A stretch of DNA of 64,000 nucleotides from an uncultured Paracoccaceae bacterium (GTDB lineage: Bacteria > Pseudomonadota > Alphaproteobacteria > Rhodobacterales > Rhodobacteraceae). Shown here piece after piece: positions 46,120 to 54,794 of the stretch. A program made the translations under genes and the position numbers. The notes beneath the pieces were generated by a model. That model worked only from the letters and a program-made list of their open reading frames with translations. It did no database searches and had not been told where the DNA came from. Position 1 is the stretch's first letter; each line of letters begins with the position of its first letter. The stretch lies in the NCBI GenBank assembly GCA_947503765.1, contig CANNFA010000004.1:62001-126000 (forward strand). Reading direction: 5' to 3'.

Positions 46120-46880
46120 AACTCCGCTGGCTGCTCGCCGCAATTCTGCTGGTCGCCCTGCCCGCGCGCGCCGAAGAGGTCGTGGCCGGCCTCAGCCAGA
46201 CGCGCGTGTCGATCACCGCGGACTTCGCCGGGTCCGAGATCCTGATCTTCGGCGCCGTCAAGCGCGACCGCCCGGTGCCGGCCGATGCCGATCCGTTGCA
46301 GGTGGTGGTTGCGGTCGCCGGCCCGTCGGTCCCCGTCTCGGTCCGCAAGAAGGAACGCGTGTTCGGCATCTGGGTGAACACCACCTCGGTCGAGATCGAC
46401 CTTGCCCCCAGCTTCTACGCGGTCGCCACCTCGGGGCCGTTCTACGACGTGATGTCGAATGTCGAGGATCTGCGTCACAAGGTGTCCGTCACCCGCGCGA
46501 TCCGCTCGGTCGGCGCCACGACCGAGGTGGCAAGCGCGCGCGACTTCACCGCCGCGCTGATGCGCATCCGGGACCGGGACGGCAGCTATCAGTTGCACGA
46601 ATCCACGATCCAGATCGACGAGGAAACGCTGTTCCGGACCGCTATCGAACTGCCGCCGGACCTGCAGGAAGGCAATTATACCGCCCGCATCTTCCTGACG
46701 CGGGGCGGCACGGTGCTGGATGCGCACCAGACGGTCATCTACGTGCAGAAGGTGGGGCTGGAACGCTGGCTGCATGCGCTGGCCGATGAACGGCCGCTTG
46801 CCTACGGTCTTCTGTCGCTGGCCATCGCCATCGCCGCGGGCTGGCTGGCCTCTGCCGCGTTCCGCTACCTTCGGGGTTGA
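46116..46880 (+). CDS. TIGR02186 family (Alph_Pro_TM) membrane protein
   Basis: 254 residues. Signal peptide MKLRWLLAAILLVALPARAE. The body includes GLSQTRVSITADFAGSEILI and GIWVNTTSVEIDLAPSFYAV, which recall the alphaproteobacterial TIGR02186 family of unknown function; a membrane span near 232-251 (YGLLSLAIAIAAGWLASAAF) anchors it. Most of the protein would be periplasmic. ATGA overlap with the exporter gene points to a joint role. Confidence 0.85.
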   Translation: MKLRWLLAAILLVALPARAEEVVAGLSQTRVSITADFAGSEILIFGAVKRDRPVPADADPLQVVVAVAGPSVPVSVRKKERVFGIWVNTTSVEIDLAPSFYAVATSGPFYDVMSNVEDLRHKVSVTRAIRSVGATTEVASARDFTAALMRIRDRDGSYQLHESTIQIDEETLFRTAIELPPDLQEGNYTARIFLTRGGTVLDAHQTVIYVQKVGLERWLHALADERPLAYGLLSLAIAIAAGWLASAAFRYLRG

Positions 46881-46887
46881 GGCCGGT

Positions 46888-48054
46888 TCAGTCGCCGCGC
46901 TCGCGGCAGTCGAAATCCACCCGCATTCCGCCCGGCGGCACCACCTGGCCGACAAGCGCGCGCGCCTGGTCCCCCACCGGGCCCGATCCGCTGCCCGCCA
47001 TGGTCAGCAGCGGCCCCTTGGCCGTGCGGTTCATCAGCATCGCCAGCCAGCCGGCCTGCGCCACCGCCAGCTTGCCGGTGGGGACGCGGCACATCTCGAC
47101 CATGGCCAGCAAACCCGTGCGCCGGTTCATCGGCGCCAGTTGCCCGGACACGAAATTGCCCGTGGAATAGATCACCAGCGCCCGCGTTCCGCCTGCCCCC
47201 GGCACCCATTCCCAGGGCTGCACGACATGCGGATGGGTGCCGATCACCGCCGCGGCCCCGGCGGCCGCCATCTCGCGCGCAAGCCGCTTTTGCGCGGCAT
47301 CGGGGACATGGGTGTACTCGCTGCCCCAATGCGGCACCGCGATCACGGCCGCCACATCGGGCCGCGCCGCCTCTCGCCGGATGGTGGCCAGAACCTCGGC
47401 GCGGTCGCGGTAGCACAGCAGCACCTGCCGGTTCGGATCGGCGATGCCGTTGGTGTCATAGCTGCATGCCACGAACGCGACGGGACCGGCCGGGCTGCGG
47501 ACATGGGCGGCAAAGGCGCGCGGCGCACCTGCCACGATCGTCCCGGTATGGGCAATGCCGGCCGCGCGCAGCGCCGCGACGGTGCGGTCCGCACCAAGGC
47601 TGCCCCGGTCCATCGCGTGGTTGTTCGCGGTGGACACCACGTCTATCCCCGCCGCCTTCAACTGCCCCGCGATGCGCGGGTGATAGTTGAAGCGCGGATA
47701 GCCGTCATAGACATTCCCGTCCAGCACCGGGCCGGGGTCGGGCGCATCCGCGAAACTGCCGTCGACGCCGCGCGCCACCGGTCCTTCAAGATTGGCATAG
47801 GCGATGTCGGCAAGGCGGAAGAACGGCTCTGCATAGCGCCAGATCTCGCGGTAGCCGTTCGGCCGGGACAGGCCATGCGCCTGTAGCGGACGGTGCAGCA
47901 GCACGTCGCCCACCGCCGCGATGCGGATGCGCGCGCTGCCGTCGCAGGGATTCACCGGCGGCGTGCTTTCGACCACGGGGCGGCAGGTGGCGGCATTTCC
48001 CGGAAGCGGCAGCGCGCACAGCAGCGCCAGGCAGGCAAGCCGCACGATCCGCAT
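46888..48054 (-). CDS. CapA-family (poly-gamma-glutamate synthesis type) metallophosphatase-like protein
   Basis: 388 residues from ATG 48054, with signal peptide MRIVRLACLALLCALPLPGN. An ATG at 48102 is possible but would give an N-terminal extension before the signal. PGA_cap fold: IRIAAVGDVLLHRPL, ADIAYANLEGPVARG, VVSTANNHAMDRGSLGADRT, PHWGSEYTHVPDAAQK, VIGTHPHVVQPWEWV and LVIYSTGNFVSGQL. His/Asp/Asn metal ligands are present. Substrate unknown. Lies behind the MBOAT operon on the same strand, 54 bases away, so may share it. Confidence 0.85.
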   Translation of the reverse strand: MRIVRLACLALLCALPLPGNAATCRPVVESTPPVNPCDGSARIRIAAVGDVLLHRPLQAHGLSRPNGYREIWRYAEPFFRLADIAYANLEGPVARGVDGSFADAPDPGPVLDGNVYDGYPRFNYHPRIAGQLKAAGIDVVSTANNHAMDRGSLGADRTVAALRAAGIAHTGTIVAGAPRAFAAHVRSPAGPVAFVACSYDTNGIADPNRQVLLCYRDRAEVLATIRREAARPDVAAVIAVPHWGSEYTHVPDAAQKRLAREMAAAGAAAVIGTHPHVVQPWEWVPGAGGTRALVIYSTGNFVSGQLAPMNRRTGLLAMVEMCRVPTGKLAVAQAGWLAMLMNRTAKGPLLTMAGSGSGPVGDQARALVGQVVPPGGMRVDFDCRERGD

Positions 48055-48108
48055 CGCGGACCGCGTCCTTGCGTCAGGGCTTTGATCGCGCGTCATGTGC
48101 ATAGCCTA

Positions 48109-48345
48109 TCACAACAATCCCAGCGCGCGGTGAATTGCACCGCGCATCGCGGAAAACACGTCCGGCAGGCCAAGCGCGGCCTTCCAGTCCTCCAGCGTGA
48201 CGACCGCGGCGATGATCGCGTCGTCCAGCCGGCCCAGATCGGGCATTTCGAACACCGCATCCAGGAACCGCTCGCCCGACAGCAGCCATGCGGCGGCGAG
48301 TGCGGCGAGGCAGGTCAGGGTGAAGCGGGACATACGGGACATCAT
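48109..48345 (-). CDS. Small membrane-anchored protein of the acylation operon
   Basis: 78 residues with an N-terminal hydrophobic segment (RFTLTCLAALAAAWLLSG) and a short hydrophilic-amphipathic remainder (DLGRLDDAIIAAVVTLEDWK). No family recognised. The start is 7 bases behind the MBOAT stop, same strand, so it looks like an operon member. Could still be chance; no independent support. Confidence 0.5.
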   Translation of the reverse strand: MMSRMSRFTLTCLAALAAAWLLSGERFLDAVFEMPDLGRLDDAIIAAVVTLEDWKAALGLPDVFSAMRGAIHRALGLL

Positions 48346-48352
48346 GGCGGGC

Positions 48353-49744
48353 CTAGAACTGGAAATAGATGAACGGGGCGACGCCTTCCTGCGCGGCGGC
48401 GAACATCGCCCAGATCCCCAGCGCGAGGATCAGCGCCTGCAATTCCGGCCCCAGCCGTGCCAGCGCTATCTCGGCCCGGGCACGCCAGGTCAGCGGCAGC
48501 CCGTTCATCGCCAGCCCTGCGGCAAGCAGGCCCCACACGACCGGCACGATCTGCAGCGCCCCGTAGCCATCGGTCCTGCCGAACGCGGCAAGCATCGCCA
48601 GCGTATCGGCGAACGAGGTGGCGCGAAACGGGATCCACAGAAGCGACACGAACACGAACACGGCCACGATCGCCAGGACGCGCGGCAGCCGCGCCCCGGC
48701 CCGGCGCAGGACGCGCTCGACGGCCAGACCGGCGCCGTGGAAAAATCCCCACAGGATGAAATTCCAACCCGCCCCGTGCCACAGCCCGGCCAGCGTCATC
48801 GTCAGGATCAGCGTGAAATGCTGCCGCGCGGGCGATCCCTTGCGGCCGCCCAGCGGCACGTACAGGTAATCGCGGATCCAGGTGGACAGCGAGATATGCC
48901 AGCGCCGCCAGAAATCGCGCAGGCTGTCCGCGCGGTAGGGCTGGTTGAAGTTGCGGTGAAACCGGTAGCCCAGCAGCAGCGCGATGCCGATGGCGATGTC
49001 CGAATAGCCCGAGAAGTCGCAGTAGATCTGCACGGCGTAGCCCAGCGTGGCGGCCCCCGCACTTTGCCAGTCCTGCCCGCCGGGCAGCCCGAAGACCGGA
49101 TCGACCAGCAGCACCGACAGGTAGTTGGCCACCACCATCTTCTTGAACAGGCCCGACAGGATCAGCACGACCGCCGCCGCCCGCGCGGCATTGTCGGGGC
49201 GCGTCGGCCTGTCGATCTGCGGCAGGAAATGCGCGGCGCGCACGATCGGACCAGCCACGAGCTGCGGGAAGAACGAGATGTACAGGAACACATCCGCCGG
49301 ATTTCGGCGCGGCGGGATCTCCTGCCGGTCCACGTCCATGATGTAGGAAATCGCCTGGAACGTGTAGAACGAGATGCCGACCGGCAGCACGACCGTCATC
49401 CAGGGCAGGTCACGCTCAAGCCCCAGCGATTGCAGCAATTGCGCCAGCGACAGGGTGAAGAAGTTGTAATACTTGAACGCGCCCAGCACGGCCAGCATCG
49501 CGGCGATGCCGGCCGCCTTGGCGGGGCGGCGCAGGCGCGGCATCGTGACCGCCAGCCCCGCAAGCCAGGCCACCGAAGACACGAAGCCCATGAGCAGCAG
49601 GAACCGCACGTCCCAGGCGGCATAGAACACGTAGGACGCCGCGATCAGCATCCCCTTGCGCCAGGCATTGCTGTTCCAAAACAGCCCGTTCAGCGCCAGG
49701 ACGACAGCGAAGAACCCGATGAACTGAAGCGTCGGGAAGACCAT
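48353..49744 (-). CDS. MBOAT family O-acyltransferase (AlgI/DltB-like)
   Basis: 463 residues with about ten membrane spans. Family motifs: FFPQLVAGPIVRAAHFLPQI, FCDFSGYSDIAIGIALLLGY, FWRRWHISLSTWIRDYLYVP, and TLAGLWHGAGWNFILWGFFH with the conserved His of the active-site channel. AlgI acetylates alginate and DltB passes D-alanine; the acyl group here is unknown. Adjacent to two SGNH proteins, which typically receive or transfer the acyl group in the periplasm. Likely modifies an exopolysaccharide or other surface glycan. Confidence 0.9.
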   Translation of the reverse strand: MVFPTLQFIGFFAVVLALNGLFWNSNAWRKGMLIAASYVFYAAWDVRFLLLMGFVSSVAWLAGLAVTMPRLRRPAKAAGIAAMLAVLGAFKYYNFFTLSLAQLLQSLGLERDLPWMTVVLPVGISFYTFQAISYIMDVDRQEIPPRRNPADVFLYISFFPQLVAGPIVRAAHFLPQIDRPTRPDNAARAAAVVLILSGLFKKMVVANYLSVLLVDPVFGLPGGQDWQSAGAATLGYAVQIYCDFSGYSDIAIGIALLLGYRFHRNFNQPYRADSLRDFWRRWHISLSTWIRDYLYVPLGGRKGSPARQHFTLILTMTLAGLWHGAGWNFILWGFFHGAGLAVERVLRRAGARLPRVLAIVAVFVFVSLLWIPFRATSFADTLAMLAAFGRTDGYGALQIVPVVWGLLAAGLAMNGLPLTWRARAEIALARLGPELQALILALGIWAMFAAAQEGVAPFIYFQF

Positions 49745-49747
49745 GGG

Positions 49748-50665
49748 TTACGGCAGGCCCGCCACCTCCACACCGGGCGGCAGGAAGATGCCCGGATTGT
49801 CGCGCTCGATCGCCTTCAGGATCTGGTCGACGACAAGGAAATAGCCGGTCACGTTGAAATGGCTGCCGTCGCCCGTGCGGATCTTGGTGCCGTTCACCAC
49901 CTGCGCGAATTCGCCGTTCGGCCCGGCCGCAAAGCGGGGCAGCGAGATGAAATGCGCCCCGGCGCCGCGCGCCTCTTCGCGGAACAGCCGGTTCGCCTTG
50001 GTCAGCAGCGCGTTGCGATGCGCGTCGCGGTCGGGCGCGGGGCCGAGCCAGTAGACGACCGCGCCATATCGCGCGGCGGTGTCGAGGATGCGCCGCGCCT
50101 CGGCGCGGTAGGCGGCATCCCATTCGGGCGTGTCGTAGGGCACCGATCCGCCGCCGCCGCGGCGCAGCGGCTGGTCGTCATTGGCACCGAAATGCACCAC
50201 CACCACATCCGGCCTCTGCGACGCGGCCATGCCGGCGAAATTCCCCGGCCAGTCATAGAAATCGCCGCGCGCCAGCCCGGTCGAGGTCTTGCCAAGGTTG
50301 GTCACATTGATCGGCAGGCCGCGCTGCGACACGCGCTGTTTCATGAAGATGCCAAAGCCGTCCGCCAGCGAATCGCCGATGATCATCAGCCGCAGCGGAT
50401 CGCCGGGCGCCACCGCGCGCGTGACCGTGGCCGGGATCCGCCCGCCTCCCGGCGGCGCTTCGGACACGATGCCGACCGGCACGGTGCGCTCGGGCGCGGG
50501 GGCGGCCCTGGGCGCTTCGGGGCCTGAGGTGGCGGATGCCGCGGGCGCCGGGGCGTTGACCGTCACCGCGGGGGCGCGCGCATCCACGCCGCCGCGGCCG
50601 GTGCTGCAACCCGCCGCAAGACTCAGGAGTACCGGCAGAAGAAGCGCCTTACTGAAGCTGAACAT
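49748..50665 (-). CDS. SGNH/GDSL hydrolase-like lipoprotein (DUF459 type)
   Basis: 305 residues. Lipobox LAAGC with Cys20, then a Pro/Ala linker (about 27-60). SGNH blocks: MIIGDSLADGFG with Ser99, VVVVHFGANDDQPL with Asn, and GDGSHFNVTGYFLVVDQILK with the His. Acts in the periplasm, probably with the MBOAT gene just 3 bases downstream. Overlaps the next SGNH gene by 17 bases. Confidence 0.85.
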   Translation of the reverse strand: MFSFSKALLLPVLLSLAAGCSTGRGGVDARAPAVTVNAPAPAASATSGPEAPRAAPAPERTVPVGIVSEAPPGGGRIPATVTRAVAPGDPLRLMIIGDSLADGFGIFMKQRVSQRGLPINVTNLGKTSTGLARGDFYDWPGNFAGMAASQRPDVVVVHFGANDDQPLRRGGGGSVPYDTPEWDAAYRAEARRILDTAARYGAVVYWLGPAPDRDAHRNALLTKANRLFREEARGAGAHFISLPRFAAGPNGEFAQVVNGTKIRTGDGSHFNVTGYFLVVDQILKAIERDNPGIFLPPGVEVAGLP

Positions 50666-51416
50666 CCTGAAGCGCGATCCTGCGGTTGTGGTTGGCGATC
50701 ACCTTGGCGACATCGTTCAGTACCACGCTGGCGACATAGTCGTAACCCGGCTTGGTGAAATGCACCTTGTCGGGCGCGCGCAGCCGCATCAGCTGACCGC
50801 CGATCTTGCCGGCCATGGAAAAGTCGCCGGTGCCGAACTTGGTCAGTTCATGGATGTCGATAAAGGTGCCGCCGGCCTTTCTGACCGCCGCCGCCTGCAG
50901 GGCCGAGATGATCTGGTACGACGGCTCCCAGTCGGTATTGCCCACAACGGGCAGCCCCAGCCAGTAGACCTTCGAGGCGTTGGCGCCCAGCGTGCGGGTC
51001 ATCTGCCCCACGCGCTGCGCATAAAGCGCGTTCCAGGTGTCGGTGTTGAAGCTCTCGCGCGTGCGGCCGTTGCGGATCGCGGTGATGTCGTTCGCGCCCA
51101 TCTGCACGACGACGATATCCGACATCTTGTCCTTCGGCGCCCCCGCGCGGTGCATGTAGCGCTGGATCCAGCCCTGCCCCGAGGTCTTGGCAAGCCCGTC
51201 GGACACCTTGGTCAGGCGTACCACGTCCATCGTGCCGCATTGGGCAAAGGCCCGCCGGAACGACATCCACAGCCCGTCCGCCAGGCTGTCGCCGATCACC
51301 AGAACGCGCATCGGCGAGTTCGGGCAATCCAGCGCCTGCGCCCCCTGGGCTGCGCCGAACAACGCCGCAAGACCGACAAGCACCCCCGCCAGATACCGCT
51401 TCATGCCTGCCGCCAT
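50649..51416 (-). CDS. SGNH/GDSL hydrolase family protein, exported
   Basis: 255 residues from ATG 51416 (MAAGMKRYLAGVL); ATG 51404 (MKRYLAG) is an alternative. Signal peptide to about residue 28 (AAQGAQA). MRVLVIGDSLADGLW carries Ser44, VVVQMGANDITAIRNGRTR the Asn, and APDKVHFTKPGYDYVA the Asp-x-x-His pair. First gene in the operon. The two SGNH proteins may split acyl transfer and deacylation, as AlgJ/AlgX do, but that is inference. Confidence 0.85.
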   Translation of the reverse strand: MAAGMKRYLAGVLVGLAALFGAAQGAQALDCPNSPMRVLVIGDSLADGLWMSFRRAFAQCGTMDVVRLTKVSDGLAKTSGQGWIQRYMHRAGAPKDKMSDIVVVQMGANDITAIRNGRTRESFNTDTWNALYAQRVGQMTRTLGANASKVYWLGLPVVGNTDWEPSYQIISALQAAAVRKAGGTFIDIHELTKFGTGDFSMAGKIGGQLMRLRAPDKVHFTKPGYDYVASVVLNDVAKVIANHNRRIALQDVQLQ

Positions 51417-51912
51417 CTCAATCCCTCTCGTCATTCCGGCTTCGCGCCAGCCCCGGTTCCGTCATAATGCCCCTCGGTGATCTGCGCCAGCGTGTTCCGA
51501 TCACGAGCCCGCGCGTCCGCATCCTGCATGGCACGGCGCGAAACCCCGGCCGGAGGCATGGAAGATTTCCTTTCGCATCACGGGCGGATCGCCGCGCAAA
51601 AACAGGTTTCGGGACGGTAGCCAAGCACCCGCGCCCCGGCAACCGCGATCACCTTGGGGCGGGTGAATTGTGACCGCCGCCGCTGCATCGGGCCGGCTTG
51701 TTGTTGCGCACCGGGCACAAATCACCGGGCCGGTGTGCAGCATTCCGCCGAGCCGCACCGGCCGTCCCGGCACGTTCCGGCTTGCACGATGCCGCCCGCA
51801 ACCGCCGCGCGCGAGGGGCGCGGCACAAAGCCGGAGATTCCGCTGGTGAACGCCGCCGCCGGCCCGATATGGTCCGGCCGAACGCCCGCCACGACCGGAG
51901 GAGGACACGATC
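51417..51912. other. Divergent promoter region between SGNH and AceE-like genes
   Basis: About 500 bases with no supportable gene. Contents: a perfect palindrome CACCGG-G-CCGGTG at 51723-51735, and the Shine-Dalgarno CGGAGGAGG for the AceE-like gene at the right end. Both flanking genes start away from it, so promoters for each should lie here; none stands out clearly. Confidence 0.4.
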
Positions 51913-54288
51913 ATGCGCCGCGAGGACCGTACCCACCTGAAAACGCTCGAAAGCCGGCTGCTGTGGCTGTCGCACTGGATGGTGCACAACGCCAACCACA
52001 TCCGGCCCAAGGTCGACGGGATCAAGACCGGCGGGCACCAGGCCAGCTCCGCCTCGATGGTGTCGATCATGACGGCGCTCTACTTCTCGGCGCTGCGCCC
52101 CGAGGACCGGGTCGCGGTCAAGCCCCACGCCGCGCCGATCTTTCACGCCATGCAATACCTGATGGGCAACCTGCCACTGGAGCGGATGCAGAACTTCCGC
52201 GGCTTCGGCGGGGTGCAAAGCTATCCCAGCCGCACCAAGGACGTGGACGACGTGGATTATTCCACCGGCTCGGTCGGTCTTGGCGTGGCGATCACCGCCT
52301 TCGGATCCATCGTGCAGGATTACATCGCCGCCAAAGAATGGGGCGAGGATCTTCCGCTTGGGCGGCAGATCGCGCTGGTGGGCGATGCCGAACTGGACGA
52401 GGGCAACGTCTATGAAGCGCTTCAGGAAGGCTGGAAGAACGACCTGCGCAATTGCTGGTGGATCATCGACTACAACCGCCAGTCGCTGGACGGCGTGGTG
52501 CGCGAGGGGCTGTTCGCCCGCGTCGAGAAGATCTTCGAGGCGTTCGGCTGGAACGTGATCCGCGTGAAATACGGCGCCCTGCAACGCGCCGCCTTCGAGG
52601 AAGAGGGCGGCAGCGCCCTGCGCGACTGGATCGACGCCTGCCCGAACCAGGTCTACTCGGCGCTGACCTACCAGGGCGGCGCGGTCTGGCGCAAACACCT
52701 GATGGACGATCTGGGCGATCAGGGACCGGTCAGCGCGCTGATCGACCGGCGCTCGGACACGGAACTGGCCGCGCTGATGGAAAACCTCGGCGGCAATTGC
52801 GTGACCACGATGGCGGACGTGTTCGCCGATGTCACCGATGACCGGCCGACCTGTTTCCTGGCCTATACCGTCAAGGGCTGTGGCACGCCCATCGCCGGGC
52901 ACAAGGACAACCATGGCGGCCTGATGACCCGCGCGCAGATGGCCGAATGGCAGACCCATATGGGCGTGCCCGAAGGGCAGGAATGGGACCGCCTCGCCGC
53001 CGTCCCGGACGCCGACAGCTTGCAGGCGTTTCTGGACCGCGTGCCGTTCTTTGCGGGCGGGCCGCGCCGCCATTCCGCGCCGGTGCTGGATGTACCCGCC
53101 ATACCGCAGCCATCGGACCGCGAAACCTCGACCCAGATGGCGTTCGGCCGGATCCTCGACGATCTGGCGCGCGGTGACAGTGCGCTGGCCGCGCGGATCG
53201 TCACCACCTCGCCCGATGTCACCGGCACGACCAACCTCGGCCCCTGGGTGAACCGGCGCAAGCTGTTCGCCCGCACCGCGCGGCCCGACGCCTTCATCGA
53301 GCATCGGATCCCGTCCACCGCCAAGTGGGAATTCGCCCCCGAGGGCCAGCATATCGAGCTTGGCATCGCCGAGATGAACCTGTTCCTGCTGCTCGGCGCG
53401 GCGGGGCTGTCGCATTCGCTGTTCGGCAAGCGGCTGATCCCGATCGGCACGCTTTACGATCCGTTCGTGTCGCGCGGGCTCGATGCGCTGAACTACGCCT
53501 GTTACCAGGATGCGCGGTTCATCGTCGTGGGCACGCCCTCGGGCGTGACGCTGGCCCCCGAGGGCGGCGCGCACCAGTCGGTCGGCACGCCGCTGATCGG
53601 CATGAGCCAGGACGGGCTGGCCGCGTTCGAGCCGGCCTTTGCCGACGAATTGGCGGCGATCATGGAATGGGCCTTCGACTATCTGCAACGGGACGGGTCG
53701 GGCGACCCGGACGAGCGGACGTGGCTGCGCGACGAGACCGGCGGCTCGGTCTATCTGCGGCTGTCCACCAACCCGGTGGAACAACCCGGCGCCCGGCCCG
53801 ATGCCGATTGGCGGCAGGGTGCCATCGACGGCGCCTACTGGCTGCGCCGGCCGGGGCCGAATTGCGATGTGGTGATCGCCTACCAGGGCGTCGTCGCGCC
53901 CGAGGCGATCGGCGCCGCCGGCATCCTGGGCGAGCATCGGCGCGATGTCGGGGTGCTGGCAGTGACCTCGGCCGACCGGTTGAACGCCGGCTGGACGGCG
54001 GCGCAGCGGGCGCGCAGCCGCGGGCAGACCGGTGCGCAAAGCCATGTGGAGCGGCTGATGGGCGACTTGCCCGCGCATTGCCGGCTGGTCACGGTGATCG
54101 ACGGGCACCCGGCGACGCTGGCGTGGCTGGGCGCGGTCTGCGGCCACCGCACGATCCCGCTGGGGGTGGAACATTTCGGGCAGACCGGCACCATTGGCGA
54201 TCTCTACCGCCATTACGGGATCGACGCGGCCAGTATCGCCCGCAAGGTCGGAGAGTTGACCGCTGGCCGAAAGATCGCGGCGGGCTGA
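51913..54288 (+). CDS. Thiamine-diphosphate enzyme of the AceE/transketolase group
   Basis: 791 residues. Resembles homodimeric pyruvate dehydrogenase E1: GGHQASSASMVSIMTALYFS, STGSVGLGVAITAFGSIVQD, the ThDP-binding GDAELDEGNVYEALQEGWKN (from residue 157) with WWIIDYNRQSLDGVVREGL, then AFGWNVIRVKYG, and the second-half pyrimidine domain KWEFAPEGQHIELGIAEMN. AceE proper is nearer 890 residues, so this is a shorter relative, often named transketolase. Function (pyruvate oxidation or ketol transfer) is uncertain. AGGAGG leads the ATG. Followed by an AT-rich spacer. Confidence 0.75.
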   Translation: MRREDRTHLKTLESRLLWLSHWMVHNANHIRPKVDGIKTGGHQASSASMVSIMTALYFSALRPEDRVAVKPHAAPIFHAMQYLMGNLPLERMQNFRGFGGVQSYPSRTKDVDDVDYSTGSVGLGVAITAFGSIVQDYIAAKEWGEDLPLGRQIALVGDAELDEGNVYEALQEGWKNDLRNCWWIIDYNRQSLDGVVREGLFARVEKIFEAFGWNVIRVKYGALQRAAFEEEGGSALRDWIDACPNQVYSALTYQGGAVWRKHLMDDLGDQGPVSALIDRRSDTELAALMENLGGNCVTTMADVFADVTDDRPTCFLAYTVKGCGTPIAGHKDNHGGLMTRAQMAEWQTHMGVPEGQEWDRLAAVPDADSLQAFLDRVPFFAGGPRRHSAPVLDVPAIPQPSDRETSTQMAFGRILDDLARGDSALAARIVTTSPDVTGTTNLGPWVNRRKLFARTARPDAFIEHRIPSTAKWEFAPEGQHIELGIAEMNLFLLLGAAGLSHSLFGKRLIPIGTLYDPFVSRGLDALNYACYQDARFIVVGTPSGVTLAPEGGAHQSVGTPLIGMSQDGLAAFEPAFADELAAIMEWAFDYLQRDGSGDPDERTWLRDETGGSVYLRLSTNPVEQPGARPDADWRQGAIDGAYWLRRPGPNCDVVIAYQGVVAPEAIGAAGILGEHRRDVGVLAVTSADRLNAGWTAAQRARSRGQTGAQSHVERLMGDLPAHCRLVTVIDGHPATLAWLGAVCGHRTIPLGVEHFGQTGTIGDLYRHYGIDAASIARKVGELTAGRKIAAG

Positions 54289-54400
54289 AACGGTTGCCGG
54301 CGGGTATTGTGTTTATAAAACTTCAAAAAAAATTAAGAGCATGAAACCTGCCACAAAATCGGGACCCGCATTGTAGAATTAATAGAAAATGCGAGCTAGA

Positions 54401-54421
54401 AAAGCCTCTAGCTTCGGCTTT
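54401..54421. terminator. Bidirectional hairpin in the AT-rich islet
   Basis: AAAGCC (54401-54406), loop TCTAGCTTC, GGCTTT (54416-54421); overlapped by a second pairing GCTAGA (54395-54400) with TCTAGC (54407-54412). It ends the AceE-like transcript and also sits on the stop codon of the minus-strand small membrane gene. The competing pairings are suggestive. Confidence 0.5.
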
Positions 54422-54752
54422 CTTTCGCATTTCGTGCACCGCGAAAATAGCTAAAAAATGTTGTGGAGGTACCATTTATAATCCAGCGTGACGCCCAGCC
54501 AATCGAGTATAAAACAAAAGACTTTAGTAGTGCGGTGAGAATTACAATTAGTAATAAAAGATATACTTCCCTTTCCGTTTGCATTTGCCCAATTTCTTCC
54601 ATTTCTTCAAATAATTGCCGCCCAGAAATCAGTGAATATGGAATGCTTAAAAATGCGCCCGTGCAAAATAATACATATATCACTTGAGCTATGCGGTCTT
54701 TGACAGTATAGAACTTCATCTTTTTTCGCTTTTCTGGGTTTCGACCTGCCAT
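54408..54752 (-). CDS. Small two-span membrane protein in AT-rich DNA
   Basis: 114 residues, no family recognised. Two hydrophobic segments: about 21-38 (AQVIYVLFCTGAFLSIPYSL) and 64-84 (YLLLLIVILTALLKSFVLYS), joined by an acidic loop (LFEEMEEIGQMQTEREV). An inner ATG (MKFYTVKDR) is an alternative start. The DNA is strikingly AT-rich, for example 19 of 60 bases are G or C at 54541-54600, unlike either neighbour, which hints at horizontal gain. It may be a fragment of a mobile element. Confidence 0.5.
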   Translation of the reverse strand: MAGRNPEKRKKMKFYTVKDRIAQVIYVLFCTGAFLSIPYSLISGRQLFEEMEEIGQMQTEREVYLLLLIVILTALLKSFVLYSIGWASRWIINGTSTTFFSYFRGARNAKESRS

Positions 54753-54794
54753 TTGTCTTTCAAAACGGCGTGTTTTGTCGGTTAATTTTGTAGG

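Noticed and set aside
51501-52070. Reverse open frame in the promoter region before the AceE-like gene
   Set aside because: Most of it lies antisense to the AceE-like N-terminus; low-complexity translation and no ribosome site.
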